From CAWAHD01 sp963781785 (GTDB taxonomy: Bacteria > Planctomycetota > Planctomycetia > Isosphaerales > Isosphaeraceae): 64,000 nucleotides of DNA. Below the pieces are notes generated by a model, which did no database searches, had not been told where the DNA came from, and saw nothing but the letters and a program-made list of their open reading frames with translations. The stretch is taken from NCBI GenBank assembly GCA_963781785.1, contig CAWAHD010000005.1, positions 3,038,001 through 3,102,000 of the forward strand, written 5' to 3'. Shown one piece after another: positions 46,673 through 55,881 of this stretch (position 1 is its first letter; each line of letters opens with the position of its first letter). The position numbers and the translations under genes were made by a program.

Positions 46673-48289
46673 CTACTGGGCGGCCATAGGGTAGGGCGAC
46701 GCACCGACAAGGTGCGCAGCCTCGGCTCGCTGGGTGGTTCCGAGATCGGGCGGACAGCAAACCCCGCTCGGAAGCTCGATCTGATCGGCCATGAGCGCCA
46801 CCGGGATGGCCTTGCCGGTCATCTTTGCAAACTGCCGCGTCGCCTGGACGAGCAGCACTTCGTGCCCGCTGATGACGCGCGCACCGCAGGCCGTCGCAAC
46901 GGCCGCCAGGGCCGTCGGCTGGGGGGCGTAAACCAGGTCGACAATCACCGTGCCGGCCTTTAACCGATCGCAGGCGAAAGGCAGATCGGCGCTGGCTCGG
47001 CCGACTGGCGTGGCGTTGACGATCAGGTCGAAATCCTCGGCTTTTAAAGCGGTCAGTTCGACCAGTGGCAGACCCAGCCGGCGCGACGCCAGCTCACCGC
47101 GGATTCGCCCGCGGTTGGAGAGAACGACATGCGCTCCGAGACGAGCGAGTGCCGAGGCGATTGCCCGGCCCGAGCCGCCGCAGCCCGCCACCGCGGCCCG
47201 CCGTCCCGCGACGGCGATCCCTCTCCGAAAAAGCGTCTCGGTGACACCGGCGGGGTCTGTGGTGTCGGCTACCCAGTGGCCGCCTCGGCGATACACCAGG
47301 TTCGCTGACCAGGCGCGGTGCGCAGCGGGGGCAACGGCCGGGACCGCCTGAAGCGCCATCTCCTTGTTGGGTGATGAGACAGTCAAGCCCTGCAGCGGGA
47401 GGCCCAGGCGCTTGAGAGCTTGACCGGCAACCATCTCGTCCCAGAAGGGACCGAACACGTCGACCGGGAACGGCAGAAAGATCGCTGAGACTCCGAGCGC
47501 ACGGTAACACGCATTGTGCAAACGCGGGGAAAGCGATTGGGATACCGCGTCGCCGGCAATGCCGAACGTCATTCGCACCGGGCCCGGGTCGGGGAGCCCG
47601 AAGTCATCGACGAGGCGCGCGACGGACGGTTCGCCCGCATCAGTGTCGTCTTCGAGGCCGCCGAAAACGAACGGAGACCCCAAGAACGGTGACAGCACAC
47701 GGCTCCACAACCCGGCCTCACCAGCGGCATAGGCCACCACGTCGCGGCGACCGGCCGCGGCGAGTAGGTCGAGCGGCGCAAGCGCATCCGCGCGGCATCC
47801 GCACGCGACCACCAACTGGTAAGCTGCGGCCTCAAAGCTGGTGAGCCAGTGCAGCCGTTTCGCCAGGGCCGGGCCGCTCTGGGCGGGGACCCGCCAGGTC
47901 ACGAGCCGGCGAGCGGGCGGAACCACCGCGAGAACGTCCGGCGTGAGGTCATGCGGAGCCTCCAGCTCGACCAGGTCGTGGGTCATGGCCGCTTCGCGAA
48001 GCACGTCCGCACGGTCGGATTGAGCCGGATCGGCAAATCCGCCGTGCGCCCGGGTTCGCAGCGCGTAGATCAATCGCCAGGGATGAATCGCCTTGAGCCA
48101 CGCCGAGCCGAGCTCGCCGATCAGGTCCGCCCGCAAGAGCAGCCACTCTGCCCCACGCGCACGATTTATCAGGGCCAGACCGCCGTCCGCGGGACAGCGA
48201 GACAGGCATGCCACCAGCGCCGCGGTCGAGCGGCGGATGGGAACCATCCCGCAACATTCGTCATGAGTTGCTTTGGCCACCTGGTTCAC
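46673..48289 (-). CDS. Fused type I 3-dehydroquinase / shikimate dehydrogenase, degenerate in the first domain
   Basis: A 538-residue AroD-AroE fusion. The shikimate dehydrogenase half (from about residue 240) has FGIAGDAVSQSLSPRLHN, SSPNKEMAL, WVADTTDPAGV (Asp kept, Asn of NTD replaced by Thr), AVAGCGGSGRAIASAL and HEVLLVQATRQF. The dehydroquinase half ends in GEAGLWSRVLSPFLGSPFVFGG, but the catalytic His and Lys positions read TWR and YQLV, so it probably lacks Schiff-base activity. The start is GTG 48289 or the internal ATG at residue 15. It is the first gene of a minus-strand group with the acyl-CoA dehydrogenase, and likely works on a shikimate-like compound (inference). Confidence 0.85.
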   Translation of the reverse strand: MNQVAKATHDECCGMVPIRRSTAALVACLSRCPADGGLALINRARGAEWLLLRADLIGELGSAWLKAIHPWRLIYALRTRAHGGFADPAQSDRADVLREAAMTHDLVELEAPHDLTPDVLAVVPPARRLVTWRVPAQSGPALAKRLHWLTSFEAAAYQLVVACGCRADALAPLDLLAAAGRRDVVAYAAGEAGLWSRVLSPFLGSPFVFGGLEDDTDAGEPSVARLVDDFGLPDPGPVRMTFGIAGDAVSQSLSPRLHNACYRALGVSAIFLPFPVDVFGPFWDEMVAGQALKRLGLPLQGLTVSSPNKEMALQAVPAVAPAAHRAWSANLVYRRGGHWVADTTDPAGVTETLFRRGIAVAGRRAAVAGCGGSGRAIASALARLGAHVVLSNRGRIRGELASRRLGLPLVELTALKAEDFDLIVNATPVGRASADLPFACDRLKAGTVIVDLVYAPQPTALAAVATACGARVISGHEVLLVQATRQFAKMTGKAIPVALMADQIELPSGVCCPPDLGTTQRAEAAHLVGASPYPMAAQ

Positions 48290-48446
48290 CGCGAAGAGCG
48301 ATGCTTCCCTGGACTTGAAGGATCTGGGCAGATGATTCTATGAGAGGTTCAATCGCGATCGCAACTTTAAACTCGATTGTTTTACAAAACTTTTCCAGCC
48401 CCGGGCTCCGTTTCCTCGAAATGCCGCCGCGCACAGCGTTTTGTGG

Positions 48447-48476
48447 TTGACTTCCCGATCCGGGCGTTGAAATACT
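48447..48476 (+). promoter_or_regulatory. Candidate sigma-70-type promoter for the glycosyltransferase operon
   Basis: TTGACT at 48447-48452, 18 bases, then AATACT at 48471-48476, in the AT-rich divergent gap 48290-48557. Four of six bases match the -10 consensus. It lies about 80 bp upstream of the ATG at 48558. No conserved operator was noticed. Confidence 0.35.
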
Positions 48477-48557
48477 ACCAAATCTCGTATTCGTATCAGT
48501 CGAAATGAAACGACGCAAATTCGAGAGCCAGGGCGGCGACCGGAGACCCGGGTTACG

Positions 48558-49337
48558 ATGGCTGAGATCGCGGCGGGCAGTCGGGGTGAACTGGCCGATC
48601 TGGTGACGATCGGCATCACCGAATTCCTGCGCCCACAGCCGCTTGCCCGCCTCCGGGAGTCGATCGAGCGATTCTACCCCGATCTCCCGGTCGTGGTCGT
48701 GGACACCGGGTCAAACCTCAGTCGGGGCCGCAACCGGCTGGCCCGCGCCGTCTCCACGCCCCTCGTACTCTTGTGCGAGGAAGACTTCGAGTTCTGCGAG
48801 CAAACTCGAATCGAGCCGCTCCTGGAGGTTTTGACTCACGACCCCGAGATCGCCGGCGTCGGGGGTGAGCTCGTGGAGCCGAACAAGCAGATCTGCTGGG
48901 CCCATAACTTCCACCGCAAGGGCGACGAGATCGTGATCAGCCCATCGACCGACGCACCCCGGCGCACGCCCGGCGGGGTCGACTATCAGCCGTGCCAGTT
49001 GATCATGAACTTCGGGCTCTTTCGGTGTGAGTTATTGAGGCAAGTGCTGTGGGACGAGAACATGCCTCTTCACGAACACCTCGATTACTACTGGCGAGTC
49101 AGTCACTGCAGAAATCGCTGCATGGCCGTGGCCAGGGGTGTCTCCATCCTGCATCACAAGGATGGGCGCAGCGCTCGGTATCTCCGGTTTCGCAACCGAG
49201 ATTTCCTGGGATTGGTCGATGCCAAGCACGGCGCCCATTTCCGAACCGAGCGGTCCTATGTTTGGGCCGCCTGCTCGGAGGAGCGGAACGGCTCTTCCAG
49301 CCGCGTGCCCGCGCATCCGAGGTCGAACTTCCAATGA
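48558..49337 (+). CDS. Glycosyltransferase-like protein (GT-A fold)
   Basis: A 259-residue protein starting LADLVTIGITEFLRPQPLARL. The donor/metal site is likely LLCEEDFEFCEQ near residue 76, followed by VGGELVEPN and a His/Asp-rich acceptor region (NMPLHEHLDYYWRV). It resembles a galactosaminyltransferase-like GT2 branch. Its stop overlaps the next ATG by four bases (ATGA), so it is coupled to the large unknown gene. Confidence 0.8.
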   Translation: MAEIAAGSRGELADLVTIGITEFLRPQPLARLRESIERFYPDLPVVVVDTGSNLSRGRNRLARAVSTPLVLLCEEDFEFCEQTRIEPLLEVLTHDPEIAGVGGELVEPNKQICWAHNFHRKGDEIVISPSTDAPRRTPGGVDYQPCQLIMNFGLFRCELLRQVLWDENMPLHEHLDYYWRVSHCRNRCMAVARGVSILHHKDGRSARYLRFRNRDFLGLVDAKHGAHFRTERSYVWAACSEERNGSSSRVPAHPRSNFQ

Positions 49338-51469
49338 CCCGGACCCGGGCTCTCCGCGACAAGGTCGCGTTCGAACAGGTCGTCGAGAGCGAACTTGCCG
49401 GCAACCCGTTTGCCGCGGACTTGATCGGCGTATTCCTGCTCTTCAGGCACGCGTATCATCGGGATTTCGTCCAGGAGCTGGTCGCTCTGGCACGGTCGCC
49501 GGCGGCCGGGGGAGGCGCGGCGCCTGGAAGACAGGTATGGGAGATCCGCTCTCTGGCTGCGCTTTTGCTGGAGCAACAGTTCCTGCGCCTTCCCCCGGGA
49601 GAGATCGGCGAATCCCTGGCGTTTCTGGACTTGATCGGCTTGCTCAACCATGAACGTGCCGAGCCCGAAGTGATCCGGGATGTATTGAACGAGGGCTATA
49701 CCACAACCAGGCCGATCGCTTTCCTCAGGCAGTTGCGCCGCCGTCTCCGGCGGCTGAATCGGGTCCTGGCGCCCTTGAGGGTTGATCCGGTTACACCGCG
49801 CGCGCTCGAGGATCTCATCGCCGTCGCGCGCAGGGAAAGCTGCAAGCTGTCTCTTGCCCGGTATCTCTTCGAACCTGACGAGGTGGCCGAGCAGATCCGG
49901 TCGCAGGTCCGCCCTTCGCCTGGCGAGTCTGCCCCTTTCACGTACATCTACGCCACGGAGGAGTGCCGCCGCAAGCTCTCCCTGCTCCCGAGCTTCGAGG
50001 CCGGGTTGTTGCGGGCCCTCGGCCGCGAGAGTGAGACATTCTGGGTGGGAAATGAAACCAGCTCCCGGCTCAATGCACTCGTCGAACAGCCCCGGGGCAC
50101 CGTGGTGCTGACCGTCAAGCCGCCGGGGAGCACGACCGAGATCGAGATCAAGCGGGCCGGCCATCGCGCCCTACGGCCGCTGACCATCATTCACGATCGC
50201 GACGGCCGGCCAGTGCCCCCTTCCCACCGCCTGAGCGGCGGCAGCTCGGCCGAGATGCTTCAGTGGGAGGCCGGCAGCTCGGGCTGCTTTGCAAAAATCT
50301 ACTGGCTGGTGCACCGCTCCGCGCCGCCGATCCCGATCATCACGGCCATCACCCATCCCAACGCCCTTCCCGTCGGAGGCGGCCGCTGCGAGCATTTGAT
50401 CGATTATTTTTCCGAGCCCCGCGTTCTCGGCGACGAGTTCCCGCAGATGCGCCGCGCCATGAGCCAGTCCATCGCTTCGTTCGCCAGGGAACGCGGCCGG
50501 GCCTTACCCGAGCTCGAGGGCCAGTGGGGTGACACGCTGCGATTCTTCGAGTACGCAGCGCCCGCCCAGTCGATCCTCGTCGGATCCACCTCCTACCGCC
50601 TCCAGATGCTGTCCCGATATCTTTCACCCGACGGGGCTCGTCACTACTTCGGCGAAGAAATCGAGTCGCACGTGCCGACTCGAGAGGCCCGCTTTTTCGC
50701 CGACACCCTGCTTGACGAGGTCCTCGGTGTGTACAAGCCTCCGAACGCGCCCTATGACACGCACGAGTCATACCTGGCCGCTGCACTGGCCCTGCCGTTC
50801 AATCGGGCCCGGGCCAACCTGGTGCATGCCTCGCTGACCCGGCAACTGGGTACGTTCTGGGCCACGACCCTCGCGCTGCGAGCCCACTCGTACGGCGAAT
50901 CCTTCGTGGCGCGGAACGTGGGGTTGAGGACCGTCTGGGAGCGTGGCCACTGGACGGTCCGGATCATCTTCATGGACCATGACAACCTCGTCATCCCGAC
51001 CCAGGCGGGCGTGCTCTACCACCCTGCGAAGATCCTGCCCGGGTCGATCAGCGACGAGTTTCACGTGATCGGCTACAACTCGAAGTCGGAGCACCTCGTT
51101 GGTGCGGTCGAGCATCTCCGGTTCATCTACCGCATCGACGACCAGACGGCCGACCGGCACTCGCGCCTGTTCGAGGAGTCGATGGCCCTGGCCTATCGCA
51201 AGACCATGCAAAAGCTGGCGACGAGCCCCGGCCTGAAGCAGATCTTTCCAGCCGAATTCCTGACTAGCAGCGCTGCCTGGGACCGGGCCGTCGCCATCTA
51301 CCTGCGGCGCGGCGATTCCGAGAGCGGAACAGGCTGGTCGGTCGAGGCAGATCGTGAGCTCGAGCGGCGAGGAGTCCCCGCCGATTATCGCGAGCGTTAT
51401 CTGGGGTGCATGGAGGAATACGCTCCGTTTCTGGAGCGTTATGCGTTCCTTTACACCGGGCGAGAGTGA
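49334..51469 (+). CDS. Large cytoplasmic protein of unknown function
   Basis: A 711-residue protein that I cannot assign. It begins MTRTRALRDKVAFEQVVE and has a helical N-terminal 250 residues with an Arg-rich stretch (LRQLRRRLRRLNRVLAPLR). The middle has beta-rich segments (TVVLTVKPPGSTTEIEIKRAG, GSSGCFAKIYWLV), and the C-terminal third has SYGESFVARNVGLRTVWE and RIIFMDHDNLVIP. The MDHDN stretch is weakly like the metal/phosphate loop of kinase-like phosphotransferases, and the GSSA/EAGSSG strands could form a nucleotide-binding lobe. It is translated as part of the glycosyltransferase operon, with no signal peptide or membrane segment. Confidence 0.7.
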   Translation: MTRTRALRDKVAFEQVVESELAGNPFAADLIGVFLLFRHAYHRDFVQELVALARSPAAGGGAAPGRQVWEIRSLAALLLEQQFLRLPPGEIGESLAFLDLIGLLNHERAEPEVIRDVLNEGYTTTRPIAFLRQLRRRLRRLNRVLAPLRVDPVTPRALEDLIAVARRESCKLSLARYLFEPDEVAEQIRSQVRPSPGESAPFTYIYATEECRRKLSLLPSFEAGLLRALGRESETFWVGNETSSRLNALVEQPRGTVVLTVKPPGSTTEIEIKRAGHRALRPLTIIHDRDGRPVPPSHRLSGGSSAEMLQWEAGSSGCFAKIYWLVHRSAPPIPIITAITHPNALPVGGGRCEHLIDYFSEPRVLGDEFPQMRRAMSQSIASFARERGRALPELEGQWGDTLRFFEYAAPAQSILVGSTSYRLQMLSRYLSPDGARHYFGEEIESHVPTREARFFADTLLDEVLGVYKPPNAPYDTHESYLAAALALPFNRARANLVHASLTRQLGTFWATTLALRAHSYGESFVARNVGLRTVWERGHWTVRIIFMDHDNLVIPTQAGVLYHPAKILPGSISDEFHVIGYNSKSEHLVGAVEHLRFIYRIDDQTADRHSRLFEESMALAYRKTMQKLATSPGLKQIFPAEFLTSSAAWDRAVAIYLRRGDSESGTGWSVEADRELERRGVPADYRERYLGCMEEYAPFLERYAFLYTGRE

Positions 51470-51499
51470 CACTGGGCTGTGGAAAAGTCGGTCTTTCGC

Positions 51500-52219
51500 T
51501 CACAGATACATCGCCTTCAGCCGCTCGTAGAGGCAGTCCGCGGGATAAGTCGCGTTCTTGTCGCGGCCGGCACGCCGCCACTTCTCGTTCCAGAGATGAA
51601 CGGCGCGCGTTGACGCGGGGAAGCCGGCAATCCAGCCGGCCTCGAGCATCCGCTCCCACTCGAAATGGGCGACCGGCGTGAAGGTCCGGAAGTCCTGCAG
51701 AAACGCGTGCAGCGAGTATCTGCGGATGACCTCGGCGACCAATCGGGCGCCCGTCTCGCCCCACGTGAGTCGACCCGGATCCTTGCTCAAACACTGTTCC
51801 CAGGCAAAAGCCATCGCCGGGCTCCCGGCCGGCGCCTTGATGAATCCGCTGGTCGGCGTCGCTTCTCCTTCCATCGTCAGCTCGGATCCGAACACGTACT
51901 CCCCGGGGAAATCGAACGGCTGAATGCAGACCGCATCGGTGTCGGCCCACCATCCGCCGCGATCGAGCAGCAGCTTGTACCGGAAATAATTGGCGAAACC
52001 CGCGTAAGACGCATGTTTCGCGTACTGGAAGATCATCGACTCGGGCAGGACTTCGCCGGCATCTTTCAAACTAGCCCCTGGGGGAACGTTCGCGACCGCG
52101 CGGTAGACGTACAGGTGATATTCATGACCTTGTGCCAGGAACGACGCGATCGAGAGCCGCTCCAAGGTCGACAATTCGTCGCCAACCCACAGGCCCTGAA
52201 TGACGTGATTGGCAGGCAT
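51500..52219 (-). CDS. GT32-like glycosyltransferase
   Basis: A 239-residue protein beginning MPANHVIQGLWVGDEL. The DxD-type sequence is FRYKLLLDRGGWWADTDAVCI near residue 77, very close to the alpha-1,4-glycosyltransferase/GT32 pattern (xxRYxxLxxxGGxYxDxD). ATG 52219 has GGAG 6 bases upstream. It is convergent with the unknown gene ending at 51469 and divergent from the repeat protein gene at 52570. Confidence 0.88.
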   Translation of the reverse strand: MPANHVIQGLWVGDELSTLERLSIASFLAQGHEYHLYVYRAVANVPPGASLKDAGEVLPESMIFQYAKHASYAGFANYFRYKLLLDRGGWWADTDAVCIQPFDFPGEYVFGSELTMEGEATPTSGFIKAPAGSPAMAFAWEQCLSKDPGRLTWGETGARLVAEVIRRYSLHAFLQDFRTFTPVAHFEWERMLEAGWIAGFPASTRAVHLWNEKWRRAGRDKNATYPADCLYERLKAMYL

Positions 52220-52569
52220 TCCAAACTCCTGGCTCTGCTCGGCCAAGGGCGCACGGCCAGCCTGAAACAAGCGTTACGTTACCGGGGTATCGTATGATCT
52301 GGCAATCACCTTGGCCCGCGCAGTCCGGATTTGACTCATACCGTCATCTCTGAATGAACCCGGGATATTCAGCACTGTGATCCCTTGACACAGCACGAGC
52401 CAAACTCGATAGTTTCGAGACGTCCGTCAAAAGGTGCGTCCAGGTGGACCGGCAACGATACGGATGACGGTGTATCTGACCTTTCCTCGTCTGCTTTCAC
52501 CGGCGATCGCGGCCCAGGCACCCGGTTTCCTGGGTTGTTCACGGTCATGTCATTCACGGGAGTCACAAC
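52220..52569. other. Divergent intergenic region, no gene
   Basis: 350 bp between the GT32-like gene (minus) and the repeat-protein gene (plus). The frames give only short serine/arginine-rich readings. The CACGGGAGTCACAAC just before ATG 52570 is a good ribosome binding site. No clear promoter boxes. Confidence 0.5.
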
Positions 52570-53277
52570 ATGGGAGCCAAGTCGATTGGGTTAAAGGGGA
52601 AGGGGAACGGGTCCGGAAAGGGTAAAAAATCCGGTGGCGGTGGTCCTCCGGTCACGGGACAAGTCTGCGTTATTCTCGACGTTGCGGTGGCCAGGACGCT
52701 CTTGGGAAGTATGGTGACGGGCAATCCGCCCCCTCAGGATGTCGCCAAGGCCGTCGCGCTCGCGCTCGTGAGAGCGCTCAATGCGGGACCGATCACAAAG
52801 AAGAAATCCGGCAAGATCGGCAAGAAAATCATCGGCAAGAAGGGCATTGGCAAGAAAGGCGCTCCCGTCATCGGCAAGAAGGGCGCCCCTGTTATCGGCA
52901 AGAAGGGCACGCCCGTCATCGGCAAGAAAGGCGCTCCCGTCATCGGCAAGAAAGGTGCTCCTGTCATCGGCAAGAAGGGCGCCCCGATCCTTGGCAAAAA
53001 GGGCGCGCCGATCCTCGGCAAGAAGGGCGCGCCGATCCTTGGCAAGAAGGGCGCCCCGATCCTCGGCAAGAAGGGCGCCCCGATCCTTGGCAAGAAGGGC
53101 GCCCCGATCCTTGGCAAGAAGGGCGCCCCGATCCTTGGCAAGAAGGGCGCCCCGATCCTCGGCAAGAAGGGCGCCCCGATCCTCGGCAAGAAGGGCGCCC
53201 CGATCCTCGGCAAGAAGGGCGCACCGCCCGGCGTCGGGATTAAAGGCGCACCCGTTCTCGGGACCAAAGGCCCGTAG
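52570..53277 (+). CDS. Octapeptide-repeat protein (GKKGAPIL)n
   Basis: A 235-residue protein. The N-terminus is basic/glycine-rich (MGAKSIGLKGKGNGSGKG), then a small globular-looking segment PVTGQVCVILDVAVARTLLGSM to ALNAGPITKKK (about residues 28-80). It is followed by 15 octapeptides GKKG-(A/T)P-(VI/IL) and a terminal GKKGAPPGVGIKGAPVLG. No signal peptide is evident. The repeat carries Lys-Lys and Gly-Ala-Pro in every unit, like a modification substrate or a DNA/polyanion binder. The nearby 2OG oxygenases and glycosyltransferases could modify it, but that is speculation. The family is unknown. Confidence 0.85.
   Translation: MGAKSIGLKGKGNGSGKGKKSGGGGPPVTGQVCVILDVAVARTLLGSMVTGNPPPQDVAKAVALALVRALNAGPITKKKSGKIGKKIIGKKGIGKKGAPVIGKKGAPVIGKKGTPVIGKKGAPVIGKKGAPVIGKKGAPILGKKGAPILGKKGAPILGKKGAPILGKKGAPILGKKGAPILGKKGAPILGKKGAPILGKKGAPILGKKGAPILGKKGAPPGVGIKGAPVLGTKGP
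52851..53231 (+). repeat. In-frame 24-bp tandem repeats of the octapeptide gene
   Basis: About 16 units of AAGAAGGGCGCCCC plus GATCCT(T/C)GGC, starting with five variant APVI/TPVI units, then ten APIL units and one degenerate APPG unit. The ten APIL copies are nearly identical at base level, with third-position differences (ATCCTT versus ATCCTC), indicating recent expansion. Confidence 0.95.
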
Positions 53278-53306
53278 TCGCGGCGAAGCCGGCACCGCCC
53301 TACTGA

Positions 53307-54011
53307 TCATCTCGGCTTGACGGCATCGATCCATTGCCTGCCGGCGTGGTACGCCGGCGCTCTGCGCTGAGCGGGACGTTCACCTTTGCACTGCACCCGG
53401 AATCCGGCCTGCGCGACCTCTTCTTCGAGTTGACCAGGGAGAGTCAAGCAAGAATACGGGATGTCATCGCGGCACAACGATCGCGATTGACCATCGAACT
53501 GTGCGTCCTCCGAGAAGGCGATGTTTTCCTCGCTCGTACAATCCGTGCCGGCGAGAAACACGCCGCCTGGCTCCAAGACTCGGAAGACGCTCGAGAAGCA
53601 GGTTGCGCGGTCGGCTCCGATCACGCACTGAAGGCAATAATCGTCGACAACGAACTGGAAACGAGAGTCGCGATACGAATCCAGCGTGACGACGTCGCCG
53701 ACACACAAGTGTGCTGTGAATCCGGCTTCGGCGACTCTCTCCCGGGCCCACGCGATGGCCTCCTCGGAGATGTCAACGCCGGAAACGACGAAGCCATGCC
53801 GGGCGATCGCAAGCAGGGTGTGGCCCGAGCCGCAGCCCAGGAAGAGGACCAAGTCGCCCGGCTTCGCCTGGTTCCGGGCCAGGAACGCTTCGGCCATAGC
53901 CACGCGCTCCGCGTACAGAGGCAGATCATGCCAGCCGTACTGGCCGGAGGCGCGCTTGCGCTTGTAGATCGCGTCGAAATCGACTCGTTGCACCGGAAGC
54001 CCTCCGTTCAT
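53307..54011 (-). CDS. Class I SAM-dependent methyltransferase
   Basis: A 234-residue methyltransferase with motif I in DLVLFLGCGSGHTLLAIA near residue 55, the acidic loop VSGVDISEEAIAWARE, motif post-I GDVVTLD and motif IV region LEPGGVFLAGTD. The start ATG 54011 overlaps the stop of the CgeB-like glycosyltransferase by four bases. Its 3' end lies 29 bp from the 3' end of the octapeptide gene, in a convergent pair. The acceptor is unknown. Confidence 0.9.
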   Translation of the reverse strand: MNGGLPVQRVDFDAIYKRKRASGQYGWHDLPLYAERVAMAEAFLARNQAKPGDLVLFLGCGSGHTLLAIARHGFVVSGVDISEEAIAWARERVAEAGFTAHLCVGDVVTLDSYRDSRFQFVVDDYCLQCVIGADRATCFSSVFRVLEPGGVFLAGTDCTSEENIAFSEDAQFDGQSRSLCRDDIPYSCLTLPGQLEEEVAQAGFRVQCKGERPAQRRAPAYHAGRQWIDAVKPR

Positions 54012-54970
54012 CGCGACGACTGGCAGACCGCGTCGATCAGCGCGGCCCTGTCGCTCATTTTGTGCCGCTCCCAGACCAATGCCTGGCCCCGCCGCCGGAT
54101 CGCATCGACCTCCGGACGGTTGGCCTCATCCAGCACGTAGCGTACCCGCTCTTCCAGGTCCTCGTCCGACGCACTGATGTAGTGCTCGCCGTCGACGAAA
54201 CCCAACTGCGAGAGTGGTCCGGAGATCGCGCGGTCGGCCAGAAGCAATGCGCCCGCGGCCGGGATCTCGAAGTGCTTCGCGACTGCGTAACGATAGATCA
54301 AGCAGTCCGTGAACGCGGCCCGGTACCCGTTAATCATCCGGCCGAAGGCTCGGCCAACCCGGGGATCGGCGTCGTTGTCGTACTGGATCCCATAACCCGG
54401 GTGGGGATGGTGGACAATCCGGTACCGGCCAAGGTCGCAGAGCGCCTTCATCTTCTCGCGCAGAGGATAGCAGCTCGAGATGGCCCCGCTCAAGAGAAGC
54501 GCGTTCTCGGCTTCGGGGTTGAACGGAAGGACGAAGTCCGGCGAGGCCGAATGAGGCATCCAGATGCAGCGTGCGAAATCGCGGACCTCGGGGTAGAACT
54601 CGTGGAACACGTAGCCATAGGTCGCGAAGACGAGGTCGACGATCATGTAGGTGAGCATCTGGCCGAACCGCCGCTCTTCGCCCGGGCCCCAGTGCAGATC
54701 GTCGGCGACCAAGGCCCTGAGACAATCGAGGCGCTCGATCTCGGCCGCGTGCTGTTCGATGAACCAGGATGCTCCCCAGATGAGAATCACCTCGGGCAAC
54801 CCGTCAAGCTCGTTTGAGAGCTGGTCACGCAACGGCCCTGCCCCGTGGTGGAGCTCCCAGACGTCGATGTGCTTCCATCCGTGGGACTGAATGAGCTCGC
54901 GAATGATGAACGAGAATTCGCGCGAGACGTAATGGTCAAACGCTCTCAAGGGAGAGATGACAACCTTCAT
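54008..54970 (-). CDS. Glycosyltransferase-like protein, CgeB-type
   Basis: A 320-residue protein of the glycosyltransferase-like CgeB/GT1-2 type. Visible pieces are a Rossmann-like N-terminus (MKVVISPLRAFDHYVSREFS), RALVADDLHWGPGEER, CIWMPHSASPDFVLPF and the C-terminal donor-binding block KHFEIPAAGALLLADRAISGPLSQLGF, then EDLEERVRYVLDE. ATG 54970 overlaps the TGA of the 2OG oxygenase (TGATG), so translation is coupled. A TTG one codon upstream is less likely. Confidence 0.85.
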   Translation of the reverse strand: MKVVISPLRAFDHYVSREFSFIIRELIQSHGWKHIDVWELHHGAGPLRDQLSNELDGLPEVILIWGASWFIEQHAAEIERLDCLRALVADDLHWGPGEERRFGQMLTYMIVDLVFATYGYVFHEFYPEVRDFARCIWMPHSASPDFVLPFNPEAENALLLSGAISSCYPLREKMKALCDLGRYRIVHHPHPGYGIQYDNDADPRVGRAFGRMINGYRAAFTDCLIYRYAVAKHFEIPAAGALLLADRAISGPLSQLGFVDGEHYISASDEDLEERVRYVLDEANRPEVDAIRRRGQALVWERHKMSDRAALIDAVCQSSR

Positions 54971-55759
54971 CAAGACTGCGCCCCGCTTTCGAGGGCCGGA
55001 TACTGACCCAGGTCGTAAACCGCAATCGGCAGCTCGCCCACGAAGTTGACGTGCCGCCGGGGGAAGGTCGTCGTCGAGCGCGTCGACACGCCGTGGACGG
55101 AGTCTGCCGAGTGGGGGAACAGGACCAGAGTATTCTTGGCGTACGGAATGACCTTGACCTTCTGCACCAGATCGTCCGGGATCTCGCGAGTCGCCTTCTT
55201 GTAGGCGCGGCCGCCCGGCTTGAAGCGATACAGCTCCAGGTCGCCTCCCGTGGAGTCATCGCCGTCCATCCGGAAGTAGTACAGCCCGGCATAAAGCGCA
55301 ACGGGGCGGTCCACGTGAGGTCCGATGATCCGGCCCGGGCTGCTCGTCCCTTCCGACAAGATGCACTGGGCCTCGAGCGCGATGTCTCGTCGGCCTTCAG
55401 CGAACCGGACCGCCGTGCCAAGTTCTTCGAGCCGCTTCCCCAACCGGTTCTCGAGAATCGGGGTGGAGATTGCGGATCAGATCGCCGAAAAGGGCGACCA
55501 CCTGCTGGTAGAATGTGCCCGAGACGTGCCGTTCCACAAAGGCGTGCCAGGCCGGGTCGAGCCCTGTGTCGGCGAGGATTTTCAGCGCCTCGTGCGAGAA
55601 CTTCCCCTCGCTGCTGAGCCTCTTCATCTGCTCGGGCCGCGGAAAGCCCGAGGCCAGCCGGTTGTACAGGCCGTCGTCGAGCGCCTCGTGCACGACCAGG
55701 TGGGGAAACGGGTCCAGAGAGACGTCAGCCGGCGTGGCCTTGTCGAGAACGCTGTCCAT
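54970..55759 (-). CDS. 2OG-Fe(II) oxygenase, prolyl-hydroxylase-like, frameshifted
   Basis: A 262-residue Fe(II)/2OG oxygenase after correction. The N-terminal half has DPFPHLVVHEALDDGLYNRLASGFP; the C-terminal half has the HxD in IIGPHVDRPVALYAGLYYFR, GGDLELYRF, LFPHSADSVHGVSTR (distal His) and RRHVNFVGELPIAVY. One extra base in the GGGG run at 55460-55463 breaks it between NLHP and ILENRLGKRLEEL. The layout matches protein- or carrier-bound hydroxylases rather than PhyH. It is first in a three-gene operon with the glycosyltransferase and methyltransferase. Confidence 0.85.
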
Positions 55760-55881
55760 GATTCCCCTTCGTTCACTGTGTTAGACTGGCAACGCTGCGA
55801 TCGCCGGGTCGCGCCGCCCTTTTTTCAATTCATGGGCGGGTCCGCAAGCCATGGTGAATCAGCGACGTTAGCCTCGGGGCC

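Noticed and set aside
40952..48289. AHBA (aminoshikimate) pathway
   Set aside because: A DegT aminotransferase and an AroD-AroE fusion are present, but no other AHBA-specific gene is seen and the DegT sequence has no AHBA-synthase hallmark I can point to.
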